64,000 nucleotides of DNA from Streptomyces sp. NBC_01306 (GTDB taxonomy: Bacteria > Actinomycetota > Actinomycetes > Streptomycetales > Streptomycetaceae): contig NZ_JAPEPC010000001.1 in assembly GCF_026340465.1 (NCBI RefSeq), positions 2,359,501 through 2,423,500 on the forward strand. The letters run 5' to 3'. Position 1 is the first letter of the stretch, and every line of letters begins with the position of its first letter. Under the pieces are notes generated by a model. The model did no database searches and had not been told where the DNA came from. It saw only the letters and a program-made list of their open reading frames with translations. Made by a program: the position numbers and the translations under genes. Shown piece by piece: positions 8,772 through 17,785 of the stretch.

Positions 8772-9131
8772 TTACGGAGTCACTTCCGCCCCGTCGTCGT
8801 CCAGCTCATCCTCCTCGTCCAGGTCCCATTCCAGCGAATCGGGGTCGTAGTCGATCTGCTCGCTCGACCACCCGGCCTGGACGAGCTCGACCCCTGGCAC
8901 ATCGCCGAGCAGGTCGAGCGGGTCCACCAGGTGGGCGACCGCTTCTGCAGCGTCTTCCCTGACCGCGGCGTCGGCATGCACACGGTCCTCACCGAGCATG
9001 CCGGGCTGCGCCCCTTCCGCGTCGTCAGCGATCCGTTCGAGCGCGGCCTCACGGAGCGCGGGAGCGTCGTGCACCTCCAGCACCAATTCGACCTTCAGGC
9101 GCACATAGCGGGATGTTTCTTCGTTGGTCAT
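8772..9131 (-). CDS. Small acidic conserved hypothetical protein
   Basis: 119 residues from an ATG at 9131; the frame extends upstream but the extension looks non-coding. It is strongly acidic, ending in a run of Asp and Glu (DLDEEDELDDD). An N-terminal part could form two strands and helices (RYVRLKVELVLEVHD). No catalytic motif is seen and I do not recognise a family. It is divergent from the sortase substrate gene at 9243 with a 111-nt gap. Acidic proteins of this kind often act as cytoplasmic partners, but nothing here identifies a partner. Confidence 0.7.
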   Translation of the reverse strand: MTNEETSRYVRLKVELVLEVHDAPALREAALERIADDAEGAQPGMLGEDRVHADAAVREDAAEAVAHLVDPLDLLGDVPGVELVQAGWSSEQIDYDPDSLEWDLDEEDELDDDGAEVTP

Positions 9132-9242
9132 GCGACGGAGCGTAAGGCTCCGCACGTCCACGACTTTCCTGCGACCCGCTGCTTTCACTAGCATCAGCGC
9201 GCAGAGCGCCAATTCACGTTTGCAGTAAGGGAGATCGATCCT

Positions 9243-9500
9243 GTGTCAGCCCGCCGGCCGCTGTTGACCGCCGCATCGGCGGGGGCCCTCCTCTGCGCCC
9301 TGTGGTTCGTGCCGTCGGCACACGCCACAGGCGATCAGCGGACCGGCGGCGCCCCCGCACACCAGGGTCAGCGGCACACCGCCGCTCTCCCGGCGACGGC
9401 CGGAAGAGCGGACACCACCGGGTATGTGGTCGGTGGATCGCTGTTCCTGGGACTCGGCGCGGCCTCCGTCGTCTACGCGCGCCGGACACACACCGGCTGA
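9243..9500 (+). CDS. Very small LPxT-type sortase substrate
   Basis: 85 residues. Signal peptide about 1-28 (SARRPL, hydrophobic core, SAHA cleavage). Then about 20 residues rich in Gly, Gln and His, the sorting motif LPATAG near residue 49, a hydrophobic stretch (YVVGGSLFLGLGAASVVY) and a basic tail (ARRTHTG). The mature anchored peptide would be only about 20-25 residues, with no globular domain. Start GTG at 9243 with AAGGGAG 9-10 nt upstream. The pathway is probably Sec export followed by a class E or related sortase. The function is unknown. Confidence 0.75.
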   Translation: MSARRPLLTAASAGALLCALWFVPSAHATGDQRTGGAPAHQGQRHTAALPATAGRADTTGYVVGGSLFLGLGAASVVYARRTHTG

Positions 9501-9610
9501 CCTGCGGCCTCTCGTCCGGATCAGGACGGGGTGGGCCCCCTTGGCGTAAGGGCATCCGGCCGCGTATGCAGGTACGGGAATCCGGCCGTGTACCGGAAAT
9601 CAGCCGCGTA

Positions 9611-10762
9611 TCACGTACGGGAGTCCGGCCGCTTGCCCCGGAGGTGGCGCCGGTCGCCGGTCGGCGGAGGCGTGTCGGCGAGCCGCATCACCGCACCGTC
9701 CCGCCCCGCCACCACCGGCTTCACCGACCGTGCGGCCTTCGCCCGGTACTGCGCGGCGTCCGCCAGCCGGAACAGCCGGCGGGCGGACTTGAGCGGCCCG
9801 ATCGGATCACCCGTGGACGCGACCCCGCACGCCACCCCGTCCCCGAGCTCCAGCTCGGCCGCCCGCACACAGAGATCGTCCGCGACCGCGATCACCGCGT
9901 CCGCCGAAGGGCCCACCGAGAGCAGGCAGAACTCGTCACCACCGAGCCGGGCCGCCAGCGCGCCGGGCAGCATCGCGCCGCAGACGGAGAGGACCGAGCC
10001 GAAGCGTTCGAGGAGGCGGTCGCCGGCCGCGTGGCCGTGGGTGTCGTTGACGCGCTTCAGGCCGTTGAGGTCGCAGACCATCAGGCTGACGACCGTCCCG
10101 TCGGCCAGGAACCGGTCCACCGCAGCATCCAGTCCGATGTCGACCGCGCGGCGGTTGGCGAGCCCGGTCAGCGGGTCCGTGAAGGCCAGCTTCCTGACCT
10201 CCTCCAGGCGCTCGGTCTGCGCGAGACCGGCCGCCACCACCGCGGCCAGCACCGTCGCGAAGTCCGCGTCGGACCGGTCGAAGACCGGCGTCCCCACCGG
10301 CCTGGCCACGTACAGCTCGCCCCAGGCCCGGCCGCGCAGCACTATCGGCGCGACCACACAGCTGCCGCGCCCCCGCCTGCGCAGCGCGGCCACCCGCTGG
10401 TGGCAGTAGCCGGCCGATGCCGCCGACGACTCCGCGGGCCCGTCGGCCGTCTCGACCCAGGCGTTGGGCTCGCCGCCGCTCGCCCACCGCTCGTGCAGGA
10501 ATTCGGCGATCTCCGGGAAGTGGTTCACCGGGTAGGTCTCGGCATCGGGGAATTCGGCCTCGTCCTCGACCCGCTCCCCCACGTTGGCGAGCACCTTGAG
10601 CCGGCCCAGCTCCCGCTCCCAGACCGAGAGCGCGGCGAAACTGCCGCCCAGCGCCTCACAGGCACCGAGCGTCGCCGCCCGCCAGGACGCACGCGGCGTG
10701 TGCGCCGCAGCCATGGCCTGCGCCAGCGTCACCACGGCCCGCAGCCGCACATCGTCACCCAT
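9611..10762 (-). CDS. cdgE: GAF-GGDEF diguanylate cyclase
   Basis: 383 residues. A GAF-like domain (about 20-180) is followed by a GGDEF domain (about 190-350) with FTDPLTGLANRRA at its start and an intact LGGDEF active site, so c-di-GMP synthesis is expected. No RxxD inhibitory site stands out upstream of the motif, and there are no membrane segments or EAL domain. In Streptomyces c-di-GMP controls BldD and development. The symbol rests on my memory of the neighbourhood and domain layout and should be verified. A TAAGCT box six bases before the ATG suggests a leaderless mRNA. The last 20 residues overlap degenerate repeats and may be poorly conserved. Confidence 0.88.
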   Translation of the reverse strand: MGDDVRLRAVVTLAQAMAAAHTPRASWRAATLGACEALGGSFAALSVWERELGRLKVLANVGERVEDEAEFPDAETYPVNHFPEIAEFLHERWASGGEPNAWVETADGPAESSAASAGYCHQRVAALRRRGRGSCVVAPIVLRGRAWGELYVARPVGTPVFDRSDADFATVLAAVVAAGLAQTERLEEVRKLAFTDPLTGLANRRAVDIGLDAAVDRFLADGTVVSLMVCDLNGLKRVNDTHGHAAGDRLLERFGSVLSVCGAMLPGALAARLGGDEFCLLSVGPSADAVIAVADDLCVRAAELELGDGVACGVASTGDPIGPLKSARRLFRLADAAQYRAKAARSVKPVVAGRDGAVMRLADTPPPTGDRRHLRGKRPDSRT

Positions 10763-10768
10763 TGCTTC

Positions 10769-10774
10769 AGCTTA
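10769..10774 (-). promoter_or_regulatory. -10 box, GGDEF gene (leaderless)
   Basis: TAAGCT on the minus strand ends six bases before the ATG at 10762. No ribosome binding site is visible. Confidence 0.5.
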
Positions 10775-10880
10775 AGGACGATGTGCGGCTTTTGAGTAGT
10801 TATGCGTTACAGGCTGTGACATGCAGGCGTACGGATCCGGCCCCGGAGGCCCTCACCCTGGACGCCTGTGCCGGTCGGTC

Positions 10881-11705
10881 CTACTCCCCCGGCCACTGCG
10901 GCTTCCGCTTCTCGTTGAACGCCGCCACACCCTCCGCCCGGTCCCCGGAGAAGGCCACCGACCGCCAGGCCGCGTCCTCGACCTCAAGACCGGCGCGCAG
11001 ATCAAGACCGTGCCCCAGCCGCAGCGCCCGCTTGGCCGCCCGCAGCCCGACCGGCGAGTTCGCCGCGATCCGCCCCGCGAGCTCCAGCGCCCCGGTCCTG
11101 GCGTCGTCGGCCAGGATGTCGATCAGGCCCAGCTCCCGCGCCTCGGCCGACTCCACCCGCCGGGCGCTGAACACCAGCTCGGCCGCGCGGGCTGCGCCGA
11201 CCCGGCGCGGCAGCAGCTGCGTACCGCCGCCGCCGGGGATCACACCGACGGACACCTCGGGCAGGCCCACCACGGCGGTGGCGTCGGCGACGATCAGATC
11301 GCAGGCCAGGGCCAGTTCGAAGCCGCCGCCCAGCGCGAAGCCGTGCACGGCGGCCACGGTGGGCATCGGCAGCTCCAGTACGCCGGTGTACGCGGCGCGC
11401 GCCGTGGGGCGCTGGCGCACCAGCTCGGCGTCCGTGAGGGAGTTGCGCTCCTTGAGGTCGGCGCCCACACAGAAGGCCCGGTCGTGGGTGGAGGTCACCA
11501 CCACGGTCCGCGCCGACGGGTCGGCCGCCAGCGCGTCGCAGGCCGCCGCGATCGACCGTGCCATCGCGGTCGACACGGCGTTCATCGCCTTGGGCCGGTC
11601 CAGGACCAGTTCGGCGACATGGCCGTGCCGGCGCACGACGACGTACTCGCCGAACCGCTGCCCGGCCGCCGCGCCCGTTCCACTATCTGAGATTTCTGAG
11701 GTCAT
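10881..11705 (-). CDS. Enoyl-CoA hydratase/isomerase family protein
   Basis: 274 residues, crotonase fold. Oxyanion-hole segments are seen at AFCVGADLKE (about residue 75) and HGFALGGGFELALACD (about 115). The catalytic Glu candidates are in GLPEVSVGVIPGGGGTQ (about 145), as in true hydratases. The C-terminal NEKRKPQWPGE is typical. It lies in the carboxylase region and probably serves acyl-CoA degradation. Start: the ATG at 11705, preceded by TATCGT six bases upstream, suggesting a leaderless transcript. The longer open frame upstream is rejected because the fold begins after this ATG. Confidence 0.92.
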   Translation of the reverse strand: MTSEISDSGTGAAAGQRFGEYVVVRRHGHVAELVLDRPKAMNAVSTAMARSIAAACDALAADPSARTVVVTSTHDRAFCVGADLKERNSLTDAELVRQRPTARAAYTGVLELPMPTVAAVHGFALGGGFELALACDLIVADATAVVGLPEVSVGVIPGGGGTQLLPRRVGAARAAELVFSARRVESAEARELGLIDILADDARTGALELAGRIAANSPVGLRAAKRALRLGHGLDLRAGLEVEDAAWRSVAFSGDRAEGVAAFNEKRKPQWPGE

Positions 11706-11711
11706 CCGCGC

Positions 11712-11717
11712 ACGATA
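11712..11717 (-). promoter_or_regulatory. -10 box, enoyl-CoA hydratase gene (leaderless)
   Basis: TATCGT on the minus strand, six bases before the ATG at 11705. Confidence 0.5.
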
Positions 11718-11754
11718 GCCAGCGGATCCGGCGGGCGTCAGCCCCCCGCAGCGG

Positions 11755-12912
11755 TCAGCCGGGTGCGCCCGTCGTACGGCGGGTGAGCAGCCACGGTTCG
11801 ACCACGCCGAGCCCGCGCACCGGCCGCTGCCACATCGGCTGGAGGGCGAAGCGGTAGACGGGCGGCTCCTCGCCGCTCTTCTCGGCGCGCTCGGTCTCCG
11901 CCGCCGCCTCCGACTCGGAGACCGGGGCGTCACCGTGGCGCCCCAGCTCCTCGGCGAGCGCGCCGTCCACCAGGACCGTGTCCTTGGGAGCTATCGAGGT
12001 GAGCCGCGATGCCAGGTTCACCGTCGTGCCGAACACGTCGCCCATCCGGGTCGTGACGGTGCCGAAGGCGATACCGACCCGCAGTTCCGGCATGGTCTCG
12101 TCGTTGCTCATGGTCTCGATGAGCCGCAGCGCGATCTCGGCCGCGGTGCCGGCGTCGTCCGCCGCGTACAGCACCTCGTCGCCGAGGGTCTTGATGAGCC
12201 GGCCGCCGTGCGCGGCGACCAGGTCGGCGCAGGTCGTCTCGAAGGCCTCGACCAGCTCGCCGAGCTCCTCCTCCTCCAGGCGCCGGGTCAGCCGGGTGAA
12301 ACCGACGAGGTCGGCGAAGCCCACCGCGAGCCTGCGGTCGACCATCTCCTCGTCGTCGGCCGCCTGCACGACCCGGCCGGTGGCGGCCGCCAGCTGGCGC
12401 CGCCACACATAGCGCAGGAACTCCTCCAGCTCCGGCAGCAGCAACTCCACCAGGGGGTACGTGACCTCGGTGCGGGTCATCCCCGGCTCGGGCGGCTCGG
12501 TGAGACCGGCCAGGAAGGAGTCGATCTGCCACTCGGCGAGCCGGGCGGTGGTCTGGCCGGTGGACCGCGCGACCTGTACGGCCATCGGCTCGCTCAGCAG
12601 CCCCGCCTCGACGAGTCCCGCCAGCCGGCGCAGCGCGAGGACGTCCGCCTCGGTGAGCGCCTTGGCCTGGCCGATGTCCGGGAAACCCATCGCCCGCCAG
12701 AAGCGGGAGGCGAGCTCCATCGAGACGCCGGCCGTACGCGCGGCCTGGAAGGGGGTGTAGCGGCGGTCGGCGCCGAGGATCAGCTGCTCAAGGCGGATCG
12801 CGAGCGGATCGTTGGTCGGCTCCGCGGTGTGATCGACCTCATGGTGGGGGGTGCGGTACGGAGAGGAAGGGGGCTCCTCGTCCGCGCCCGACGAGATGTT
12901 GTCGACGGTCAC
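11755..12912 (-). CDS. cya: Class III adenylate cyclase
   Basis: 385 residues. An N-terminal regulatory region (about 40-150), with a helix-rich part around YTPFQAARTAGVS, precedes a class III cyclase domain (about 195-340). Metal-binding Asp residues are visible in FADLVGFTRL and in the later LGDEVLYAADD, and VNLASRLTS follows. It makes cAMP from ATP. In Streptomyces cAMP affects germination and antibiotic timing. I chose the GTG at 12912 because AGGAGG lies six bases upstream; an ATG 18 bases earlier is the alternative. The position next to birA and pccB fits the single cya gene of streptomycetes as I recall it. Confidence 0.92.
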   Translation of the reverse strand: MTVDNISSGADEEPPSSPYRTPHHEVDHTAEPTNDPLAIRLEQLILGADRRYTPFQAARTAGVSMELASRFWRAMGFPDIGQAKALTEADVLALRRLAGLVEAGLLSEPMAVQVARSTGQTTARLAEWQIDSFLAGLTEPPEPGMTRTEVTYPLVELLLPELEEFLRYVWRRQLAAATGRVVQAADDEEMVDRRLAVGFADLVGFTRLTRRLEEEELGELVEAFETTCADLVAAHGGRLIKTLGDEVLYAADDAGTAAEIALRLIETMSNDETMPELRVGIAFGTVTTRMGDVFGTTVNLASRLTSIAPKDTVLVDGALAEELGRHGDAPVSESEAAAETERAEKSGEEPPVYRFALQPMWQRPVRGLGVVEPWLLTRRTTGAPG

Positions 12913-13057
12913 CTGCCGCCTCCTGCCCATTCCCTGCGCACTGCCCTGCCGATCTGGCTGACGCTCCGTGCTGATCTGCCCGCGGATCGCCTCAACCATA
13001 CGGCAGGTGTGCCGTAGCTCACGTGCCTGCCGCGGTTCGGACCCGCGCGGACGGGTC

Positions 13058-14002
13058 TCAGACCGGTCGCAGATGCACGATGTCACCGGCGCCGACCGGC
13101 TGCACCCCGTCCTCCGTGGCCAGCACCAGCCGGCCGTCACCGTCGACGGCGACGGCCTCCCCGGTCATCGAGGTGCCGCCGGGCAGCTCGGCCCGGACGG
13201 TGCGGCCCAGGGTCGAGCAGCCCGCCGCGTACGCCTCCTGGAGCCGTGAGGCGGCCGGGTCGCCCTCCGCCGCGCGCCACTCCCCGTACCACTGTTCGAG
13301 CGAACGCAGCACGGCCCGCAGCAGCGGGTCCCGGTCGGTGGAGACCGCGCCGGCGAGGGCCAGCGAGCCCGCGGTGGGGACGGGCAGCTCCTCCGTGCGG
13401 AGCGAGACGTTGAGGCCGACACCGACCACGACCGCGCCGTCCGCGGTGCGTTCGGCGAGGATGCCGCCCGCCTTGCGCTCGGCGCCGGACGGGGCCTCAC
13501 CCGGACGGAGCCCGTCCGAGTCCTTGGGGTCCTCGGGCTCCTTGGGGTCCTTGGGCTCCTTGAGGTTCTCGGGGGCCTCGGGGACCGTGACCAGCAGGTC
13601 GTTCGGCCACTTCAGCGCGGTGTCGACGCCCGCCGCCCGGGAGAGACCGGTGGCCACGGCGACGCCCGTCAGCAGCGGCAGCCACCCCCAGCGCTCGACC
13701 GGGACCCGCGGAGCGGGCCGCAGGAGTACGGAGAAGAAGAGCCCGGAACGCGCGGGCGCCGACCATGTGCGGTCCAGCCGCCCGCGCGCCGCGGTCTGTT
13801 CCTCGGCGACCAGCACCGCCCCCTCGTCCAGTCCGGCGGCCCGCCCCACGAGGTCGGAGTTGGTGGACCCGGTGGTCGCGACCACGTCGAGCGAGGTCCA
13901 CAGGGATTCCGGCCGCACCAGCGCGCGGCGCAGGGCCGTCGCGTTCAGCGGCGGTCGCTCCAGGTCCGACCAGCGGTTCTCAGGTACATCGGATGACGTC
14001 AT
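13058..14002 (-). CDS. birA: Biotin--[acetyl-CoA-carboxylase] ligase
   Basis: 314 residues. It attaches biotin to the BCCP domain, here that of AccA (29535-31289). Visible motifs are TTGSTNSDL (about 43), the [10 protein letters not shown] biotin/AMP loop (about 72), KWPNDLL (about 128) and KAGGIL (about 165). There is no N-terminal DNA-binding domain, so it is a group I enzyme without repressor function. A charged, repetitive segment ([15 protein letters not shown]) is inserted between KWPNDLL and KAGGIL. Start: the ATG at 14002, with TACTGT seven bases before it and no ribosome binding site. It is divergent from pccB. Confidence 0.93.
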   Translation of the reverse strand: MTSSDVPENRWSDLERPPLNATALRRALVRPESLWTSLDVVATTGSTNSDLVGRAAGLDEGAVLVAEEQTAARGRLDRTWSAPARSGLFFSVLLRPAPRVPVERWGWLPLLTGVAVATGLSRAAGVDTALKWPNDLLVTVPEAPENLKEPKDPKEPEDPKDSDGLRPGEAPSGAERKAGGILAERTADGAVVVGVGLNVSLRTEELPVPTAGSLALAGAVSTDRDPLLRAVLRSLEQWYGEWRAAEGDPAASRLQEAYAAGCSTLGRTVRAELPGGTSMTGEAVAVDGDGRLVLATEDGVQPVGAGDIVHLRPV

Positions 14003-14009
14003 GCAACCC

Positions 14010-14015
14010 ACAGTA
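14010..14015 (-). promoter_or_regulatory. -10 box, birA (leaderless)
   Basis: TACTGT on the minus strand, seven bases before the ATG at 14002. Confidence 0.5.
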
Positions 14016-14134
14016 GGTGTGGCAAACGACGCACTGCCGAGGCGCACCCGCGCCGATACGCTTACGTGCCAGTAGCCGAACCAGTAGCCGAAACGCCCTG
14101 TCAGACGCCTGCACACCCAGGGAGCCGCATCCCG

Positions 14135-15718
14135 ATGTCCGAGCCGGAAGAGATCAACGTCCACACCACCGCGGGCAAGCTCGCGGATCTCCAGCACCGC
14201 ATCGAAGAGGCGACACACGCCGGTTCGGCGCGCGCGGTGGAGAAGCAGCATGCCAAGGGCAAGCTGACAGCCCGTGAGCGGGTGGAACTGCTCCTCGACG
14301 AGGGGTCGTTCACCGAGCTGGACGAGTTCGCCCGGCACCGCTCCACCAACTTCGGCATCGAGAAGAACCGCCCGTACGGCGACGGCGTGGTGACCGGCTA
14401 CGGCACGGTCGACGGACGCCCGGTCTGCGTCTACTCGCAGGACTTCACCATCTTCGGCGGCTCGCTCGGCGAGGTGTACGGCGAGAAGATCATCAAGGTC
14501 ATGGACTTCGCCATGAAGACCGGCTGCCCGGTCATCGGGATCAACGACGGCGGCGGCGCCCGCATCCAGGAGGGCGTGGCCGCGCTCGGCCTGTTCGGCG
14601 AGATCTTCCGCCGCAACGTGCACGCGTCGGGGGTGATCCCGCAGATCAGCCTGATCGTCGGCCCGTGCGCCGGCGGCGCCGTGTACTCCCCCGCGATCAC
14701 CGACTTCACGGTGATGGTCGACCAGACCTCGCACATGTTCATCACCGGGCCCGACGTCATCAAGACCGTCACCGGTGAGGACGTCGGCTTCGAGGAGCTG
14801 GGCGGCGCCCGGACGCACAACTCCACGTCCGGTGTGGCGCACCACATGGCGGGCGACGAGAAGGACGCGATCGAGTACGTCAAGTCGCTGCTCTCCTACC
14901 TCCCTTCGAACAACCTCTCCGAAGCGCCCGCCTTCCCGGAGGAGGCGGACCTGGAGACCTCGGACCTGGACCGGGAGCTGGACACGCTCGTCCCGGACTC
15001 CGCGAACCAGCCGTACGACATGCACACGGCCATCGAGCATGTGCTGGACGACGGTGAGTTCCTGGAGACCCAGGGCCTGTTCGCGCCGAACATCATCACC
15101 GGTTTCGGCCGGGTCGAGGGCCACCCGGTCGGCATCGTCGCCAACCAGCCGATGCAGTTCGCGGGCTGTCTGGACATCAACGCGTCGGAGAAGGCCGCCC
15201 GGTTCGTCCGCACCTGCGACGCGTTCAACGTCCCGGTAATCACCTTCGTGGACGTGCCCGGCTTCCTGCCGGGTGTCGACCAGGAGTACGGCGGCATCAT
15301 CCGGCGCGGCGCCAAGCTGATCTACGCGTACGCGGAGGCCACGGTCCCGCTGATCACGGTGATCACCCGCAAGGCGTTCGGCGGCGCGTACGACGTCATG
15401 GGCTCCAAGCACCTGGGCGCCGACCTGAATGTCGCCTGGCCCACCGCGCAGATCGCGGTGATGGGCGCGCAGGGCGCGGTGAGCATCCTGCACCGCCGCA
15501 CCATCGCGGCTGCGGACGATGCCGAAGCCACCCGCGCCGGGCTGATGTCCGAGTACGAGGACACGCTGCTCAACCCGTACGTGGCGGCCGAGCGCGGCTA
15601 CATCGACGCGGTGATCATGCCGTCGGAGACCCGGCGGCACATCGTGCGGGGGCTGCGTCAGCTGCGTACGAAGCGGGAGTCCCTGCCGCCCAAGAAGCAC
15701 GGCAACATCCCGCTGTAG
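14135..15718 (+). CDS. pccB: Propionyl-CoA carboxylase beta subunit (carboxyltransferase)
   Basis: 527 residues. It transfers the carboxyl group from biotin-BCCP to propionyl-CoA, giving methylmalonyl-CoA for polyketides and fatty acids. The N-terminal half carries [10 protein letters not shown] and the oxyanion-hole segment [12 protein letters not shown]. The C-terminal half carries [24 protein letters not shown] and ends KKHGNIPL, like the streptomycete PccB I remember. I chose the ATG at 14135 (MSEPEEIN) over an in-frame upstream start because homologues begin there. A short tandem repeat (CCAGTAGCCGAA, twice, ending near 14098) lies in the upstream region. The epsilon subunit follows 34 nt later. 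Confidence 0.96.
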   Translation: MSEPEEINVHTTAGKLADLQHRIEEATHAGSARAVEKQHAKGKLTARERVELLLDEGSFTELDEFARHRSTNFGIEKNRPYGDGVVTGYGTVDGRPVCVYSQDFTIFGGSLGEVYGEKIIKVMDFAMKTGCPVIGINDGGGARIQEGVAALGLFGEIFRRNVHASGVIPQISLIVGPCAGGAVYSPAITDFTVMVDQTSHMFITGPDVIKTVTGEDVGFEELGGARTHNSTSGVAHHMAGDEKDAIEYVKSLLSYLPSNNLSEAPAFPEEADLETSDLDRELDTLVPDSANQPYDMHTAIEHVLDDGEFLETQGLFAPNIITGFGRVEGHPVGIVANQPMQFAGCLDINASEKAARFVRTCDAFNVPVITFVDVPGFLPGVDQEYGGIIRRGAKLIYAYAEATVPLITVITRKAFGGAYDVMGSKHLGADLNVAWPTAQIAVMGAQGAVSILHRRTIAAADDAEATRAGLMSEYEDTLLNPYVAAERGYIDAVIMPSETRRHIVRGLRQLRTKRESLPPKKHGNIPL

Positions 15719-15752
15719 ACCGGACTTCCGCCATCCCACGAAGGGCTCGACG

Positions 15753-15959
15753 ATGATCAAGGTCGTACGGGGAAACCCGACCCCGGAGGAACTGGCCGCC
15801 GCGGTGGCGGTGGTGCAGGCACGGGCCGCCGCCGCGGTCTGCGCACCGTCGGGACCGCCGCTGCCGCCCGAGGAGTGGTCCGATCCGGCGCGTATCGCCC
15901 GGCACCGGATACAGCAGCCGGGACCGCGCGCGTGGGCGCGCACCTACTGGCCGGCGTAG
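15753..15959 (+). CDS. pccE: Acyl-CoA carboxylase epsilon subunit
   Basis: 68 residues, a normal length for this small actinobacterial subunit. The first half (IKVVRGNPTPEELAAAVAVV) is the conserved epsilon motif. The tail ends in WARTYWPA, also characteristic. It binds the carboxyltransferase core and raises activity. It lies directly after pccB in the same operon and is followed by a strong hairpin. Confidence 0.93.
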   Translation: MIKVVRGNPTPEELAAAVAVVQARAAAAVCAPSGPPLPPEEWSDPARIARHRIQQPGPRAWARTYWPA

Positions 15960-15990
15960 GTCCTGTCCGGGCGCGGGGACTCAGACCGCG

Positions 15991-16028
15991 GCAGGGGGCT
16001 CATCGGCGGGCGCCGATGAGCCCCCTGC
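15991..16028. terminator. Bidirectional terminator between pccE and the amidohydrolase gene
   Basis: An 18-bp perfect stem (15991-16008 with 16011-16028), realistically 16 bp with a 6-nt loop. It lies 30 nt after the pccE stop and 60 nt from the convergent gene. Confidence 0.9.
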
Positions 16029-16089
16029 TGCCGCCCGGCCAGTCCCCGCCGCGGCGGCGGCCCTGCGGGGTTCGCCCGGACCGCGCGGG

Positions 16090-17502
16090 TCAGGCGGCGC
16101 GTACGTGCGCCGCGGCCCGCTCCGCTGCGCGGACCACCCGCTCGGTGTCCACGTTCACCAGCTCGCCGCCCGACTTGCGCAGACAGCCGTCGATGAAGAC
16201 CTCGCTGACGTTCGGGGGCTGGCCGTTGAGCACGATCTGGCTGATCCAGTCGAAGCGCGGCGCGAAGTTGAGGGTGCCGGGGTCCAGGACGAGGACATCG
16301 GCGCGCTTGCCCGGCGTCAGCGACCCGACCTGGTCCGCCATCCCGATGCACTCGGCGCCGCCCATCGTCGCCAGCCGCAGCACGGCCGGGATGGTCGGAT
16401 GGATCTCGGCGTCCTGGTGGAGCGCCCGCTGCAGTCCGACGGCCGCTTTCATCACGTTGAACATGTCGGACGTGTCGTTGGTACCGCCGTCGTGGCCGAG
16501 CCCGGCCTTGACGCCGTGCCGGTGCATCGCGGGCAGCGGCATGATGCCGGAGGCCAGCCGCATGTTGCTGAGCGGGCAGTGCGCCACCCGCACATCGTGG
16601 TCACCGGTCAGCGCGATCTCGTCGTCGGTGAGGTGGATCGCGTGGTTCATCAGCAGTTCGGGGCCGAAGGCGCCGACCTCGCGCAGGGCGCGGATCTGCT
16701 CGTCCTTGCGGTCGGTCGCGGCCTCCAGCACATGGGAGTTGATCATCAGGCCGAGATCGCGTGAGACCTCGTGCAGCAGCCGCAGGTCCTTGATCCCGGA
16801 CATGGCCGCGTGCACCGCCACCTGGGCGGAGGCCAGCGGCAGCGGGTCCAGGAAGTCCTTCTTGACCTCCGGGATCAGATGGCGGTCGGCCCCGCTCTGC
16901 GTCATGGCGTAGACGAACCGCAGTCCCGAGTCGTGCAGCGCCCTGACATAGCGCTCGCTGGTGTCGTACGGGATGGGGTGCACCCAGTCCACGACGGTGG
17001 TGACGCCGGTCTGCAGGGCGTCGAGGGCCGCGAGGTGGACGAAGCCGTACATGTCCTGGGCGTCGATCTTCGGCAGGACGGCCCGGTTGCAGGCGTCCAG
17101 CCAGCCGGTCACGTTCCGGTCGGAGCAGCCGCCGCGGATGCTCGACTGCCAGAGGTGGTTGTGGATGTCGACGAAGCCCGGCAGGACCAGCCTGCCGGTG
17201 GCGTCCACCACCCGCGCGCCGTGCGGCACGTCGAGCCCCTTCCCGACAGCGGCGATCTTCCCGTCCCGCAGCAGGACGTCGGTGCCGCCCTCCATCGTGC
17301 CGAGCACACCCTTGCCGATGGCGGGGTCCATGGTGAGGACCAGGTCGGCGCCGCGCAGCACCGTGGTCCGCCGCTCACCCGGGTTCTCGCTGTGGCCGCC
17401 CGGCCGTTCGCGGGCGGCGGCCGGTAACCCGGCGGCTGCCGCCAGCGGAACACTGCCCAGACCTGCGAGAACGCTGCGCCGGCTCATTTTCGGAAAGTTC
17501 AT
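16090..17502 (-). CDS. Exported (Tat) amidohydrolase, cytosine-deaminase/TrzA type
   Basis: 470 residues. The N-terminus has a twin-arginine signal (SRRSVLAGLG, hydrophobic region, then AAARERP), so the enzyme probably acts outside the membrane. The catalytic domain has the metal motif GFVDIHNHLW (about 110), further His residues in NSHVLEA and LMNHAIHL, and the Asp in GLGHDGGTND. These are the expected ligands of a metal-dependent deaminase or hydrolase acting on a heterocycle. A second in-frame ATG at 17487 (MSRRSVL) is an equally good start. It sits between pccE and the small gene before maf, and looks like an addition to that conserved group. Confidence 0.85.
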   Translation of the reverse strand: MNFPKMSRRSVLAGLGSVPLAAAAGLPAAARERPGGHSENPGERRTTVLRGADLVLTMDPAIGKGVLGTMEGGTDVLLRDGKIAAVGKGLDVPHGARVVDATGRLVLPGFVDIHNHLWQSSIRGGCSDRNVTGWLDACNRAVLPKIDAQDMYGFVHLAALDALQTGVTTVVDWVHPIPYDTSERYVRALHDSGLRFVYAMTQSGADRHLIPEVKKDFLDPLPLASAQVAVHAAMSGIKDLRLLHEVSRDLGLMINSHVLEAATDRKDEQIRALREVGAFGPELLMNHAIHLTDDEIALTGDHDVRVAHCPLSNMRLASGIMPLPAMHRHGVKAGLGHDGGTNDTSDMFNVMKAAVGLQRALHQDAEIHPTIPAVLRLATMGGAECIGMADQVGSLTPGKRADVLVLDPGTLNFAPRFDWISQIVLNGQPPNVSEVFIDGCLRKSGGELVNVDTERVVRAAERAAAHVRAA

Positions 17503-17601
17503 TCCATTTTTATACCGTGGCAACAACACGGCGCAGCAAGGCGGCTTCCGGCCAACTGACTGATCGTCACATACCGTCGGAGACCCGGATACGCCCGGCC
17601 G

Positions 17602-17623
17602 GCCTGAGTACCCGTACTCAGGC
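17602..17623. promoter_or_regulatory. 9-bp inverted repeat in the divergent promoter region
   Basis: GCCTGAGTA and TACTCAGGC flank a 4-nt centre, 34 nt before the small membrane gene and about 100 nt upstream of the amidohydrolase start. It is a plausible operator; no regulator is identified. Confidence 0.5.
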
Positions 17624-17656
17624 GCCGGACCCCTTCCCGGCCGCACCATCGAGTGC

Positions 17657-17785
17657 ATGCTGTGGTCCGACCCGGAGAACAAACCGCCCAAGGAGCTGCG
17701 AGACGTACAGGCGATGCTGCGCCGTGCCGGTCTCGTGCTCGCCGCGGCGATGATTCTCGTGATGGCAGTCCTGAGCCTGCGCTGA
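17657..17785 (+). CDS. 42-residue single-pass membrane protein
   Basis: The ATG at 17657 opens a frame of 42 codons ending in TGA at 17785. The first 20 residues are hydrophilic (WSDPENKPPKELRDVQAM). The last 20 form one membrane helix (GLVLAAAMILVMAVLSLR). A small protein of this type sits before maf in other streptomycetes as far as I remember, which supports a real gene despite a weak ribosome binding site. Function unknown. Confidence 0.7.
   Translation: MLWSDPENKPPKELRDVQAMLRRAGLVLAAAMILVMAVLSLR

Noticed and set aside
13058..15943. Very long minus-strand open frame (961 codons) covering birA and the antisense of pccB
   Set aside because: Only the birA part has family motifs. The rest is the mirror of the strongly conserved pccB gene, a normal result of high GC content.
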